DNA of 64,000 nt, from assembly GCA_012295275.1 (NCBI GenBank), contig CM022679.1, forward strand, positions 19,284,342 to 19,348,341, given 5' to 3'. Below, one piece after another: positions 1 through 13,400 of the stretch. Under the pieces are notes generated by a model. It did not search any database. It was not told where the DNA came from and saw only the letters and a program-made list of their open reading frames with translations. Source of the DNA: Chrysomallon squamiferum. Taxonomy: Eukaryota > Mollusca > Gastropoda > Neomphalida > Peltospiridae. The translations under genes were made by a program, and so were the position numbers. The first letter of the stretch is position 1. Each line of letters begins with the position of its first letter.

Positions 1-2145
1 ACGGGTCATTCCGTGTCAAATCACCCCCCCCCCCAAAAAAAAAAAAGAAAGAAATTTAAACCCGACCGTCTCAGATTTTTATAAAACTTGGTATACTTGT
101 TGACTGGGATCCCACAGCACCAAATCTGAAATCTGAAATGTTCTACACAATCAGGCTCAAAGGGTTAACAGGAAGTGATGCTTCAGACAGGTCAGGAACT
201 CCTTTAGATTCCCTGGTGCAATCCCCATTGAGCACATGGCAATTAGAAGTTTAAGACAAAGAAGTTTCTTCATCTGCATTTCTTTGACAATATGAAGCTT
301 TTTAAGTTGGACACAATGTCAGATGTTGATATATAAACAATATTTTTATTTCATAAAACCTATTAAGTAATTTTATCATGTCATGTGGGCCTTGCCATTG
401 GTTTTGAACAAGGTTTCAGTCAACAACAGTACAACCCAGTCTGAAATCAGATATCATCAAGTGATGTACTGCATAATGTATTTGTACACCCAGTCTTCGG
501 CACAGAGTATGAACAAGGTCTACTTCACCTTAATAAACTGTGATTTATACATGAGAAGATTGACATAAATGCCCAAGACATGTGGGCCTTTGGCAATAAC
601 ACATGTACTCTGCTGCTTAACTTTACTGAAAGGGTTTCAGGATTTGATTTAATATTTAGGAAAGCACTGACTTTGTTCTATTGAATTGAAGGTGCAGGCC
701 AATACTGAAAATCTTTATTTCTTCCAGGGCTAACTGCAGCTTTAACTCTCCTGAAAATGTGTGTTATCAACAGCATCATATCAAAAAGGAGTTGTTGCGA
801 AGTGTATGGAAAACTGAGGAAATCAAACTCCTCACTCTTTGAAGTGGGATCAAAACATGGGACATCAAGAGTATCATGAACAAGAACTATTCATCAAATG
901 TTCAACATTGCAGAAAAACTGTTGTGATCCCCTTAATCGCCACCCTGAGAAAGCACACACTAGATCTTTAAGAATTGTTAGCATGGGCACTTACAAATGC
1001 TTAGTAAATCCTCCAAAGACACTAGTGCCAAGAGACAAGTTGTGCTGTGACTGTCTGATTATCCTTCAGAAATCAAAGGTCCTGCAGAGGATGGCTTTAG
1101 TATGGGTGGTATTACAATGGAGAATTTGGTGATAACTTGCCAGACAAACTGCTGGTTGTTGTTTCCCCAGAAAAGGACTTTGATTTGAATTCTATTCTGT
1201 TGAGTTTAGGCGAAACTCCTGTCAAACTCCATTCATTAGCACATTCCAGTAAATGAATGAAAGGACAGAAAAAAACTAGCATCAGCTACAGTAACATTAA
1301 AATGACATCTTAATGTCTGAATCCTACCCAGAGCATGTGCAAATCTTGATTTTGTCACCCTTTACCATTGAAAGGACAATGAATTGAAGGAGGAAATAAT
1401 CCAATTTTATGAAAGTGATGAGAACAGTAGAATGTGTCTGGGAATGAAGGATACAGTGAGCATTTGAAACAAACATAGTGAGAAGGTTAAGCATCAGAAA
1501 CACCTAGTTCTCTCAAATTTATGTGAACTTTATGCATACATGTAGGCCTTCAATGTCTTACTCGATGATCAAGAGAGATGGTGATTCCTAGCATCCAGAA
1601 TTGATCATTCAGGTTTTAGTCAATCAGATGTTAATGGCTGAAAAGGTGTTATTTTCATGTATGTGCATTTTTTAAATCTATATTGTGGCTAAACAAAAAA
1701 TATTACACCCAGGAAACTTTTATATGTTTTAGTTAACATGTGGGAGATTAAATTTCAATAAAAGTCATCTCAAGATCACGTGATCCACACGGTCAATTTC
1801 AAGGTCATAGCAAAGGTCAAAAGATCAAGGTACTCCAATATTTTCAAAACTAAACAAAAATGGCAGATTTGGTATCCTTGTCATTTTGCCTTTCTAACAA
1901 TACCAATTTTATGAAGATTGGCCCAGTAGTTCCTGAGATATGAGGGTTCTAAGGTTGGTGGTCACACCCATTTTTGGCAAACATCTCAAAATTCCGTGGG
2001 CCGTATCTCCCACACCACTGGTGTGATTGGGCTAACATTTCAGATTTGGTGCTGTGGGATCCCAGTCAACAAGTATACCAAGTTTCATAAAAATCTGAGA
2101 CGGTCGGGTTTAAACCATTGGGTGATTTGACACGGAATGACCCAT
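1..2145. mobile_element. DNA transposon with long terminal inverted repeats (non-autonomous or decayed)
   Basis: The first ~165 bases and the last ~125 bases are inverted copies of each other. The left arm starts GGGTCATTCCGTGTCAAATC (about position 3) and the right arm ends with its complement at about 2143. Both arms carry the block GCTGTGGGATCCCAGTCAAC or its complement, and a further block around GACGGTCGGGTTTAAACC. The left arm has been expanded by a poly-C/poly-A run at 26-46. The interior holds only a broken ORF (see 839-1254) and AT-rich filler. The target-site duplication cannot be judged because the left end sits at the window edge. I do not assign a superfamily. A truncated relative lies at 24540-25057. 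Confidence 0.8.
839..1254 (+). pseudogene. Broken ORF inside the terminal-inverted-repeat transposon
   Basis: An open frame from 839 to 1132 encodes a Cys/His-rich stretch (CCDPLNRH, later DKLCCDC) that looks like a zinc-binding segment. The frame then closes, and a second frame continues with YGWYYNGEFGDNLPDKLL and ends at 1254 (...LHSLAHSSK, stop). The shift between the two indicates a frameshifted element protein rather than a host gene. I do not recognise the family. The paired cysteines and position inside the inverted repeats suggest an element-encoded protein. Confidence 0.4.
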
Positions 2146-3108
2146 AACAAGTATATATGAATTATAATAGTTTCACTTTAACACCAAAAGATGTTTACTT
2201 TCAATTTTAAAATTTCAAACTTAGTCTTTATTTATTCATTCCATTGTATGTACATTTTATTTTATTTTCATTTAATTGCAGAATAACATCCAGAAACAGA
2301 TAATTTGAGTGTAACCATTAATTGAATCTGATTGATAAAAGAAGAAGTTTGATAATTTTATAATTATCAAATTTGAAGATATTTTTAAATATAAATAAAT
2401 AAAACTTAGGGGAAAAAAAAGAGCTTTGTTTCATAGACTGTCAAACCACCTGACAATATATACACAGTTCATTTGTGATGTAACTAGCAGTTAAGGAAAG
2501 CCATCTACTAGGCCTATTGGTCATATCGTTGCTGTGTGTGATTAGTGTATTCATAAGTAAAATATCTATCAATAAATTAAATTTTCACTTTCAGTTAAAA
2601 AATATTCTTTTGAAGTGCAGTCAGAAATATTTAAGAGAAGTTTTGTCCAGAATTCTGAGTAATGAGTCAGTTTTTATATTGGTTCTGTATAGACTTGGGG
2701 ATGAGGAGAAATGAAAGATGAAGCATTTTGTTGGATGCAATGTTATAATGGGGAATGAATAAAGTTTAATTTCAGCAAAAAAAACATTAATTCTTTCATC
2801 TACATACTCCAAGTTACATGCCATTGGGGATATTAGGCAGGGTATATTGTCATCATGTCCTCATTAATATAAATTAGACTAGACTATAGGTATTGACATT
2901 TAAAAAAATAATACTATTCTGTTTGGTAATTACTGCTGCTATTTTCAAATATGGATATTATTGTAATTCTTTGTTTTTGTTTTATAAGATTAATAAGAGT
3001 ATATATACTTACACATGTACAAATGATGAAAAGCACTTGTTTTAAAAATATATTCAGTTATATTTTATACAACCATAGCTCATCATCGCTGACAGATTGA
3101 TGTTTCAG
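2146..3108. other. Intergenic, no gene seen
   Basis: AT-rich sequence between the transposon and the candidate exon at 3109. Short ORFs on both strands overlap each other and lack splice signals or recognisable protein content. Confidence 0.5.
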
Positions 3109-3262
3109 TCCAAGACTTCACAAACATGAAGAAAATGATGAAACTGCTTGGAAAGAATTGAATGAAAACATAAAAGGTGATATGTCTTACAAAAATAATA
3201 AATTTAGACATTCCACTAGAAGGCATGATAGTGAAAATGAAGATTCTGATAGAAATCAATAG
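3109..3262 (+). other. Candidate terminal coding exon of an unidentified gene
   Basis: A splice acceptor (TGATGTTTCAG) at 3108 is followed by 50 open codons and a TAG stop at 3260-3262. The peptide is strongly hydrophilic and charged (for example HEENDETAWKELNEN and RRHDSENEDSDRNQ), unlike the hydrophobic peptide on the opposite strand. A polyadenylation-type AATAAA lies at 3347-3352. The frame needs two bases from an upstream exon that I cannot find. It could be the last exon of a gene to the left of the window, or chance. No family recognised. Confidence 0.28.
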
Positions 3263-3673
3263 GGTACTCAACATTTTGCATGTTTTATATTTTAATGAAC
3301 CTTCTCCACTGAATATCTTTGGCTGATACATAACTCAAATAGATTTAATAAAAACAAGGCCTTTTCAGTAGGAATAATACATATAAAAATCATTCTTACA
3401 TTGTTGACAGGTTAATTTTTCTGTTAGTTCTCAAAATTCAAGGCCTATAATCCTTATATATTCATACATTTATGTGGGGAATACATAAAACCTCAATCAT
3501 GACAAAGTTAGGAAATCTTCAATATTGATCAGAGTGTGTTTGTTTAGTTTTGCTTGGATCTCTTCTGGGGCTGTAATGTAACAATCTAAATTTTAGCTGT
3601 TTTTTAATCTAATAGAAAACAGATGTTTTGTTCAAATGTAACCATTTATGTTTGTATTTCAGATAACACTACA

Positions 3674-5358
3674 ATGAAAGCATCATTTTGTCTTCAACTC
3701 AAGGCTTTACTGAAGCGCAATTTTCTTTTGAAAAGAAGAAACAAGAAACAGCTTTTGCAGGTTAACTAAAATAATTGCTATTGATATTATCCAGAATCTA
3801 AACAGTTCAGACTCCTCCTAGTTGAAATACATTACAGGACACACAACTGTACAGACAAATGTTATGATTTTGTATACTCTTTTTCCCCTTATGTACATCT
3901 TCATTACTATGTACAGGCATATATCAGCCTTCCATGCTGAAAAGCAAATCAGATACAACTGAGAGTTCAACTCGTATAATTTTAAACCAATATAAAATGT
4001 TGAGGCATCATAAGTAAAGAGATGATTAAAAGTCAAGTGCATCTTTTAATGATAGGAAAAATAATTAAAATATATTCTGCTTACTTTTCAGTTAATTTTG
4101 TATTTATTTTTATAATGAAGTATAACAATAAAAAAGTACAATTACAAAATATCTGAGTACCAGCATTTTTCTGATGTTGAGATATTGAGTAGAATATGTC
4201 AATTGGTCCTGTAGATTTGTTCTAGTGTTATCAGAAACAGTAAAATTCTTTCCATACCAAACATGTGTGTTGAATGACAGAAAAATAAATGTTCTTTTTT
4301 CTTGCAGGAAATTTTCTTTCCTGTTTTCTTTGTGTCACTTATGGCCATGATAAAGGCATTCACTGAACCGAAAACCTTTCCTCCAGTAAAATCATTCCCA
4401 GCAAATCCCCTAACAAATCCAGGATTTCATCTGAATCTTTCCAATAAATTACTTGTTACACCTAAAGAAGAAATATTCAGAATATTATGACTAGTATATC
4501 ATCTGTACTTGGGGGCATTCAGTATGAAATATTTGAAAGTCAAGTTGCAGCTGAAAAAGCCTACAAAGCTAACCCCACTAAAGTGGCAGCAGGAATTATA
4601 TTTGATTACGGCAACAAAAAGCTGAGCTATGCAATTCGAATGCCTTTACAGGTCACTTCCTTTTAAGAAGCAGATATTCACTCCAGCACTTAATCAAGGT
4701 TTGTATTATATCTGTACATTTTTGAACTGGTTAGTATATCCATCAAAACAATTTTTAAATAGTAAGTAATTAATAACAGTTGAAAATCATTTTATCTGTA
4801 TACAAAAAACATGTTATCTATGTAAAAGATAATAATGCTTGCAAATGTAATCCCACTGTGGTTTTCTAAAAACTTCAAATCAACTATAAAAATATTTGTT
4901 TACTGTGTTAAAATTATCTGTTTTATATATTTGTTTAAATAAAGTGATCCTAATAAACATAACTGATAGTCTTTATATACATATATACATATATATAGAT
5001 GCATACACACATATACATAGAGTGATAGAAAAAATAAATCGTACATTACAGGTGATTGTCGTAACAGTCTTAATGGAACAAAAGCTGGAAGAAAATGTAA
5101 AGCCAACTTGTATCTCACTTCAGGATTTGTCTGGCTTCAAAATGCCATTGAAACAGCGTTAATAAAAGTAAGTTTAAGATTTAAATGTTTTACTTTGCAC
5201 ATCAATGTTTTTCTAAAACAAATTTTTTAATATTAATTTTTGGTTTTTCAGCCCAGTAGAGAATGTTTTATTTTCTGGTTATTTTATTTTAATTTTTTAT
5301 TATTTATTTTTTAATCATTATTAAAAAGAATTGTAGAGGAGCATAAATCTGCTGTAAG

Positions 5359-5420
<62 letters not shown>

Positions 5421-7122
5421 CTTCTTTTTTGTTTTTTTCTCTGCAGCAATTCCATCCAGCATTTTCTGTGCCTCAGGTGTCAGTTCAGTTGATGCCAAAA
5501 GATAAATTCACAGAAAGTCTTGACAGTATTCAGATTGGGTCTGTCATCTACTTTGTTTTTGCCTATTCTTTTTTCATCAACTTCCTTGTGGTGAATCTGG
5601 TTTCAGAGAAGGAAAGAAAAATTAGAGAGGGAATGAAAATGATGGGTCTCAGAGATTCTGTTTGGTGGTACGAATATATCCTTTTCTTTTCTTTTTTTAA
5701 TTACTTTCTGTTTAACCAAGAATAAAATAAAAATCTTCAAATTGTTTAACAAACAGTGAATTGCTAGCCAATAGTAGAGTTATAAGTATTATTAATGACA
5801 TAAATATACAAATCATGTTTTGCTTTTATTATTAATATTTATTTATAGTTTTACTTGTTGTATTTCATTTCTTTAAAAAAATATAAATTACATTTTTCAG
5901 GTTGGCATGGGCACTTGTGTACATGTTGATCATCCTCTTTGTTACTGGCATAGTTGTCTCCATTGCTCATGTAACATCTTTTTTGGCCAAAAGCAATATG
6001 CTTATCCTCTTCATATTGCTCTTTCTGTATGGAATATCAATAATAAACCTGGCGTTTGTCATGACACCATTCTTCAGGAAGGCAGAGGTTGCTGGAATTG
6101 TGTCAGGATTTTTTACCCTTCTGATCAGCTTGCTGTATTTTGTTGTGAGCATGTCAAGAACACGAACAAGTACTGGCTACAAGTATGATATTTCTACAGA
6201 CACTCAGTGGGCTCTCTGCTTTCTGTCACCTGTAGCCTTTGCTTTGGCCATGGATCAGGTCAGTTTGTCATTATGGAAACAAATGTCAGAAAATCATTAG
6301 CACAGTTTTTTTGCTGAGGATTATTTGTTTTTAATAATTCACTTGTAATAACCATATACACATTTTTATGTATTTATTTTGTTTATTTATTTATTATAAT
6401 TACAGGGCATTTTCCTGGATATAGCAAAAGATGGTATGACCTTTTCATCCCTAAGGCAGGGGGACTTTCCACTATATGCACCTATAGCAATGCTGTTATT
6501 AGACAGTGTTCTGTATATTGTACTAGCAGTCTACCTTGATCATGTTGTCCCAGGTAAGATATTTGCCAGATTCAGATATTTTTCAGAGAATATTTATATA
6601 CTACCATCTGAAAAATTGAAACAAGGTTAATAGTAAGTAGAAAATAAAATTAAATATTTTAAATGGAAACTTGCACCGTATTGTAAACAATAAAAAATTT
6701 ACTCTTAACAAATACTTTATTTATACTGTTAAGTGCATCATAATTAATCCAGGGTTCTCTTTTATCTTTAATTTTGCTAATTGTTTTCAGAAGAGATAGT
6801 TTAAAAATAAATGGAAAAGTTTGAAAGAGTCGGGCTTTCTAAGTCCAATGCTAGATTTCTGAAATAATGTAAATTAAAATAATTCAAGAATGAAACAAAT
6901 TTACACACAAAACAAATAATTTTTTTTGTTTAAACTGCTCATTTTAGGAGATTATGGTCCACTATATAAGCCATGGTTCTTCCTCATGCCATCTTACTGG
7001 TGCAATTCAAAGCAGAAAAGGAGTTCTGAGCTCAAACATTTATTGGATGATGAGGAGTCGATAACTTACAGAGATGATGTTGAACCTGTTTCTTCAAACC
7101 TGGCAAAGAATGCAGGAATTAG
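3674..7122 (+). other. ABCA5: ABCA5 exons 1-7: first transmembrane domain
   Basis: Coding exons: 3674-3760, 4308-4698, 5052-5167, 5447-5667, 5901-6258, 6406-6553, 6948-7122. Exon 1 gives a basic N-terminus (KRRNKKQ). Exon 2 opens with the first membrane segment ([18 protein letters not shown]). Exon 3 carries cysteines of the luminal loop. Exons 4-6 encode the remaining membrane helices, including the [14 protein letters not shown] linker typical of ABCA proteins. Exon 7 ends with the EPVSSN segment that precedes NBD1, matching EPVSSE in human ABCA5. Confidence 0.9.
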
Positions 7123-7414
7123 GTAAGCATTTATTAACTGATCAAATTATACCAACTGTGGTATAAACATATAGTCTAAATATAATTATATAAATGAAAG
7201 TTAATTTCATCTATTTTATTCTAGTCAACCTTTGTTATTAATAGAGTATAAGAAGATATTCGATGTAACAAGATATTCGATGAACCATGCTATTATGTTA
7301 ATTTTATTCTTAGTAAACAGATTGAAAAAAGAAAAAAGTATAAGGTTACAGAAACATTGCTGTGATTTATTCAGTCTATTTGTTACTTATTTTATTATTA
7401 TTGTTATTATTTTA

Positions 7415-7471
<57 letters not shown>

Positions 7472-10400
7472 TTATTTTATTATTATTATTGTTATTATTT
7501 TTTTTTATTTTTATTATTATTATTTTTTATTATTATTATTATTGTTATTATTATTTTTATTTATTATTATTTTGTTTTAGTTTACAAAATAATGCTACAT
7601 TATTTTAATTCTCAGAAAAGACTGGTACAAAAAATTTAATAAAAGCTGAAGTTAAACATATTTAAGTCCGTGTTCAGTTTAAAGCTTTTTCTTTTAAATT
7701 CGTATGATGTTATTATTTTATTATTTCAGAATAACTAGGATTACCAAATGTTTCAGAGATCAAAAGACTGTTGTTACAGCAGTAAATAGTAAGTCTCTGT
7801 GTATTTCAAATATTTCAGCCACGTTAAACTAAATATAATGGAATGATAGTTATTTAAAAAATAAAATATCCAAAACTTAATCTATTTTCGTTTCAGAAGA
7901 CTATTTGCATTATTGTTTGGAGTGAGAAATTTATACAGTGATCAATACAGTTAAGTCACAGAAACTTCACAAAATTGTTAAAAAGGTTAGGAAAAACTGG
8001 CACATTCCTTACATATATATAGACAATACTGTACATATGCTTGTAAAATTTAAAATCCTAGACAGACATATATATATATATATAAAATACAAAAGAATTG
8101 TCATAAGATTCCTTTAATCAGTGTGCAGATGACTTGCTTTATTTCCATAAGTTTTGAAAAAGTTCACTATGCTTGGTAAGTTTCTGTTGATCTGATGAAC
8201 AGTTTTTATTATATTTACAATAATCATCAAGCTAATAAAGTATATAATCAGGCATGATGACAGTGCAAAGCATTTAGCCATTGTCAAAGAGAACTGTACA
8301 ATGTCTTTGAGAAAAATAGTAAATAATGGCATCAAAACAATGTTTCCAGTAGGAATATGCAGGTTTATGCAAAACAGTATAATGCAAATGATAATTTGTT
8401 ACCATTGAAAATGGGTAGAAAGGAATATTTTCTGCTAAAATGTAACACACACACATACATATATATTTGTGATGATATTTACTGTCTCCATAACTATGAT
8501 CAGTTCAGAAACTATCACATGAAAGTTTTTTAATAGTTTTTTAGTTCAGACCTCAAATAAAATGAATAGTCATTTGGACTAATTGACTGACTATCACATT
8601 CCAGCTCAAATTAATAAGAAACTCCTAATATATTTTCTTTCTCTTTCTCATCAATTGAAGTATCATTTGTACAAGAGATTGGAACAACCATTTTCAGAAG
8701 AATTTTTTGCTGTTAGTATTAATCTATTTAGTATTTATATATTAAGTATAAATACCATTTTTGTGATGTCATAGGCAACAGCCAGACAAAATTGAGGCTG
8801 TTCATAAAAAAAACATTTGTTACAAATTATCAGAGTGATAATTTTTAAAATGACTATCAAATACAGTAATAATTTATAAATATTTTTTCCTTCCTTATAG
8901 TTTAACAAAAATATGACTCGATTGTTGTGCTTTAAAGTCATTTTCCATAAGCAATAATATTTCATTTTGCAAAGACTCACTAATATAAAAATCATTCAAT
9001 TCTACCTTTATTTGCAATATTGTGATTACCTGTTGTTATCAATTATTAACACTGATTTTGCTAATATGTGTTGCTAATATGTGAAATCATCTCTAGAACA
9101 TTTCATGAACAATGTTGTATCGTAGTAGCTCAGTTAACTATTTTAAGTGGTCATTCATAATTGTACATGTATGGTCCACTTTTCCAAATTTTTACTTTCA
9201 CTGAAATGTTTTAGGATATTTATTGTTCCAAATACAAATAAATGTAGAATAGAGAAATAAGAGCCATTGCTTCCTATTCTATAAAGGTCAGATTATCTAA
9301 CTTTTGAAGTAATTAGTGGGGAGTAAGCGCTAGCAAGATAGATCAAGATGACTGGCTCCTTTGGGGAGATTTTGTTAGCAATGTGGTATTACCATATATA
9401 GCAGCTGCTGCCTGGAATTTAAGGGGGGACTTTCTCAGAGAGCAAAGGATTGCAGGACAAAGCAGGACCTTAAAAATTGCTAGTGAAGGTGGCGACACTG
9501 GTTGTGTGGGTTTTTTTGTATTGGTTTGATGTTTTTAGTTCTATAGAATTGTGATTTGTTTTATGAACCAGGTCAGATGTCCTCTTTGGAGATGCCAGAG
9601 TTACCATGTGGTAAATTTTAATGTTGCTGTATCACAAATTGACCAATATTAAAGCCATTGAATTGAAAACCCTGTCTTCTTTGTTATTCCATAGACAGTG
9701 ATATATATTACATTTATATATATATATATATATATATATTATAACGACCTATTGGGGTCACAAGATCCACTTGCCTTGCTCCCCCCCCATTGCATAAAGA
9801 AAGAGATACAAATAAAATAAGGTGCCTGTCACAGTAACTAGTCTGACTGGTATTAATACCTTAAAGTTGGCTTGTCCCATCTAATGGATAGCAGATTAAT
9901 GATGTTAATGATCAGAGACAGCTTAAACTGTTAAATGACTAGTCTGTATCTACTTGAGAATAATAATGCAAACAAGGATTGAATATGGGTAATTGTTTTA
10001 ACATGACTTTGTAAATATGATTATATTCTATAGCTTAATAACTATTACTGTAATATAATAATGTATTTAATATAAAGTCATTCTGCTTTAAATAGGCATA
10101 TAAAAATAAGTGTTTTATGAATATTTTGTAACTCACTAGATAGAATACAAAATTATTATGAAACACAAGTCTGGCAAAGGGGCACTAATGAGGTTCTGTC
10201 ACAGTGTCCAATAAAAATATCAAGATGCTAATGCACATTCATGTTGTTAGGTCACTGAATTTGAAAATGATGCAACCCTGTGATTATTAATTTTATTTAA
10301 TTTTTTTATTATTTCTTTATTCGCATCTATCCCTAATTTCTCCATTAAATTGGATATCTGATCAATGTTTTTATCCAAATTATGCAAAATATTAATGAAA

Positions 10401-13400
10401 TTATTTCATGCTCTCTAATCAATTTATATTTTTCAATTCTATAATGTTTTTAAATATCTTATTTTCTTTTTCGTTTTTCTTTTAGCTTTTTTCTTATTAA
10501 TATTGATTTATTGATTTTTTTTCTCAGTATAAATTGTGTTTTGATAATATCAGTAGACTTAATTGTTAATTGTATTTTAGAGTTGTCACTGGACATCTAT
10601 GAAGGACAGATTACAGCAGTTCTTGGTCACAATGGAGCTGGAAAGACCACTTTAATTAGCATGCTGTGTGGATTGTTACCCCCTACTTCTGGAACAGCAG
10701 TAATAAATGGCATGGTAGAGACCAAATTACTAGAAAAAATCTTTTTATTTTTAAATTTAAAAAATTGAGAAAAACAATTTTGAGAAAAAGCAAACATAAA
10801 AAAGCAGATCATACACTTTTAATTCAACATAAAATATTCGCAAGTAATTCACTTATATACAAAGCCTTTTTCCATTATTATTATATTTATTTGTTTTAAT
10901 CTATTTGTTTATTTGTTTATTTTTTTATTGAAGTGCATAAACAAAATATTTTATATTTCAGAGAACAAATATATTAAACTTGTTTTCAGGATGTGTCACA
11001 CAGTGGAGATATGGAGAAGATCCGTTCAATGACAGGTGTATGTCCTCAACATGACATACTGTATGACGAACTCACATGTCAGGAACATCTCATGATTTTT
11101 GCTGGAATCAAGGGTGCAAATCCAAACAAAACCATTGAAATTGTTAGTAAATAGTGTTATTTCTTTTTAATAATAATGACTGTATAGACAGGAGACTTTG
11201 ATTAGCATTTGATTAATAACAACAAAATGAATGGTGAAAATTACAAAACTGTGAAAATAATTATTGATTAAAACTATGATGTTACATTCTGAATTTGTTG
11301 CCTATTGCATCTTTTTTATTTTTAGTTCTAAATTTTATTATGGATATTAAAAAATATTACATAAATAATAAATTTCAGTCATTTTTTATAAAAGTGTTTT
11401 GTGTTATATAAATATCACCTGAAGGTTATATTTGGTAATATTCATATATACATTTATACTGACATTTAAAGAAAACAACAAAAAAACAAAACTAATGGAT
11501 GCTGCTAAAATAAATAGAAATAATAAAAAATAATAAAATGTATCTATTATTTTGATTGAATTTAAAGGTAGAGAAGATTCTGAAAGATATAGATCTCACA
11601 GAACAAGCTGATACATTTGCTAGAAATCTAAGTGGTGGTCAGAAGAGGAAACTTTCTGTTGCCATTGCTTTGATCGGAAATCCAAAGGTATGATGTTATA
11701 AGAATTCAACATGACTTTTTACCTGACAAATTATAAACTGTCACCTATTTGTCAGGCAAGAGATGTACTTGGATTTCTGTTATCCCATTCATATTTTTTA
11801 TTTATTTAATTTATTATTGTTAATGTATGTTTTTAAATTAAATTATGTTTACAATTGATTAAATGTTGTTTTAGTTGTTCCTGAAGATCGGTTACATTGT
11901 TTTCTTTCCAGTAATACTTGATCCAGTAAAACAGTAAGTTATAGATTTTAACAGTAAATTCTGTATTATATTTTATTTATAATAATAAGTAAATATATTT
12001 ACTAGAATATATGTGAAAAATGAAAAAACTGAAGTTTTTTAATATTTTTTTTTATATAATTTATTAGATTTTATTTCTTGATGAGCCAACTGCAGGAATG
12101 GACCCATTTTCTAGACGTCACTTGTGGTCACTTTTGAAAGCCAACAAAGAAGGGAAAATCATTCTCCTCACAACTCATTTCATGGATGAAGCTGACATAT
12201 TGGCTGGTAAGAAAATACTTTGGTATATTCATAATTTTAATAAAAGAAGAACAGAAATAGAGAAAAATACAAAGCAGATTGGTGTAATAAACTATTAAGG
12301 ATGTTACTCATCTAGACATGTGAAAATGAAATGTTGACCTCATAATTTAAAATATTCAGCTGAAGTCAGTATAGTAATTTATTTCTTGTAAACAATACTC
12401 TCTATCTACAAAACGTTTTTTTTTTTCTGGGACATTCTGGTTTGAATTAATGTCAGGAAATTGAATGATCTGTGTAATTTCATTATTGCATTAATGTATC
12501 TGATATCTATTTCTTTATTCACTTCATTAATATTTTTAACCATCTGTTTTCCTCTTTTCAGATCGCAAAGCCATTGTTAGCCATGGCAAATTGAAATGTT
12601 GTGGTTCTTCACTGTTTCTGAAGCAGCGGTTTGGTATCGGATACCATTTGAAGTGAGTATTATCACATTTAGTGTGGATGCAGAGATATATATAGATATT
12701 ACATTAAATGAAATTGAATTTTATAAACTTGACATAATATTCAAATAGTTCCTCAGAATAAATTTGTTTATGTAATTCCTTCAAAATATTTAGTGTAACA
12801 TTTTTTGTTTGTTATATTTCCCCATTTGTTGTTTTCTTACACATAAACAAACACTCTAATTCATACACTTTTCATACACAGGAAAATAATTTGAAATAAA
12901 ATAATAATAAAATTAATTAATGAGGATTCTATGTTACTTTAATAGTTGGTCAAATATCTAAGATTTACTGTTATATTATCACTGTTCTTTACTTGTTAGC
13001 AGTTTTTCTAATAATGAGGAAATAATTTAATTCATGTTTTATATAGTTCTTACAATGGATTTTGATATTATTTCCAGCATGGTTGTTGACCCAGACAGTG
13101 AAGCTGAAAAAGTAATGGCGCTGCTGAAACGATATGTGAGTGGAGTGAAAATGAAACGTTCACATGGAAAAGAACTTGCCTTTACCATGCCAGTGAATGA
13201 AGTGACCAAGTTTCCTGGTTTAGTTATTCTTTTTCCATACACTATTTATTACATTTTAAACATTGTTCTAGATCTGTTTAATGTTTCAGTTGACAGACAA
13301 CTTTGTCAGTTAATTTATTTATTTACTTTGTCAAAAATAAAGCATAAAGTCTCTCACTTTTCCATGTGTAAATGTAACTCATAAGTAATGTAAAATCTTT

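Noticed and set aside
4641-4665. Donor at CTTTACAG|GTCACT within ABCA5 exon 2
   Set aside because: It would drop [17 protein letters not shown] and not join exon 3 in phase; the donor at 4699 does.
5304-5498. Minus-strand ORF with poly-Ile
   Set aside because: It crosses the ATT array and antisense ABCA5 exon 4; it is a repeat artefact.
5660-5690. U12-type AT-AC donor (ATATCCTTTT) near the end of ABCA5 exon 4
   Set aside because: No acceptor pairing with it restores the frame. The GT donor at 5668 gives DSVWWLAW, matching human ABCA5 residue for residue in spacing.
5907-6188. 93-codon ORF overlapping ABCA5 exon 5
   Set aside because: Out-of-frame shadow of the true exon frame (5901-6258).
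7232-7639. 135-codon ORF rich in Ile/Tyr/Phe
   Set aside because: Translation of the ATT/T-run microsatellite in ABCA5 intron 7.
9110-9160. tRNA-like box (GTAGCTCAGTTAAC)
   Set aside because: No B box, acceptor stem or cloverleaf can be built around it.
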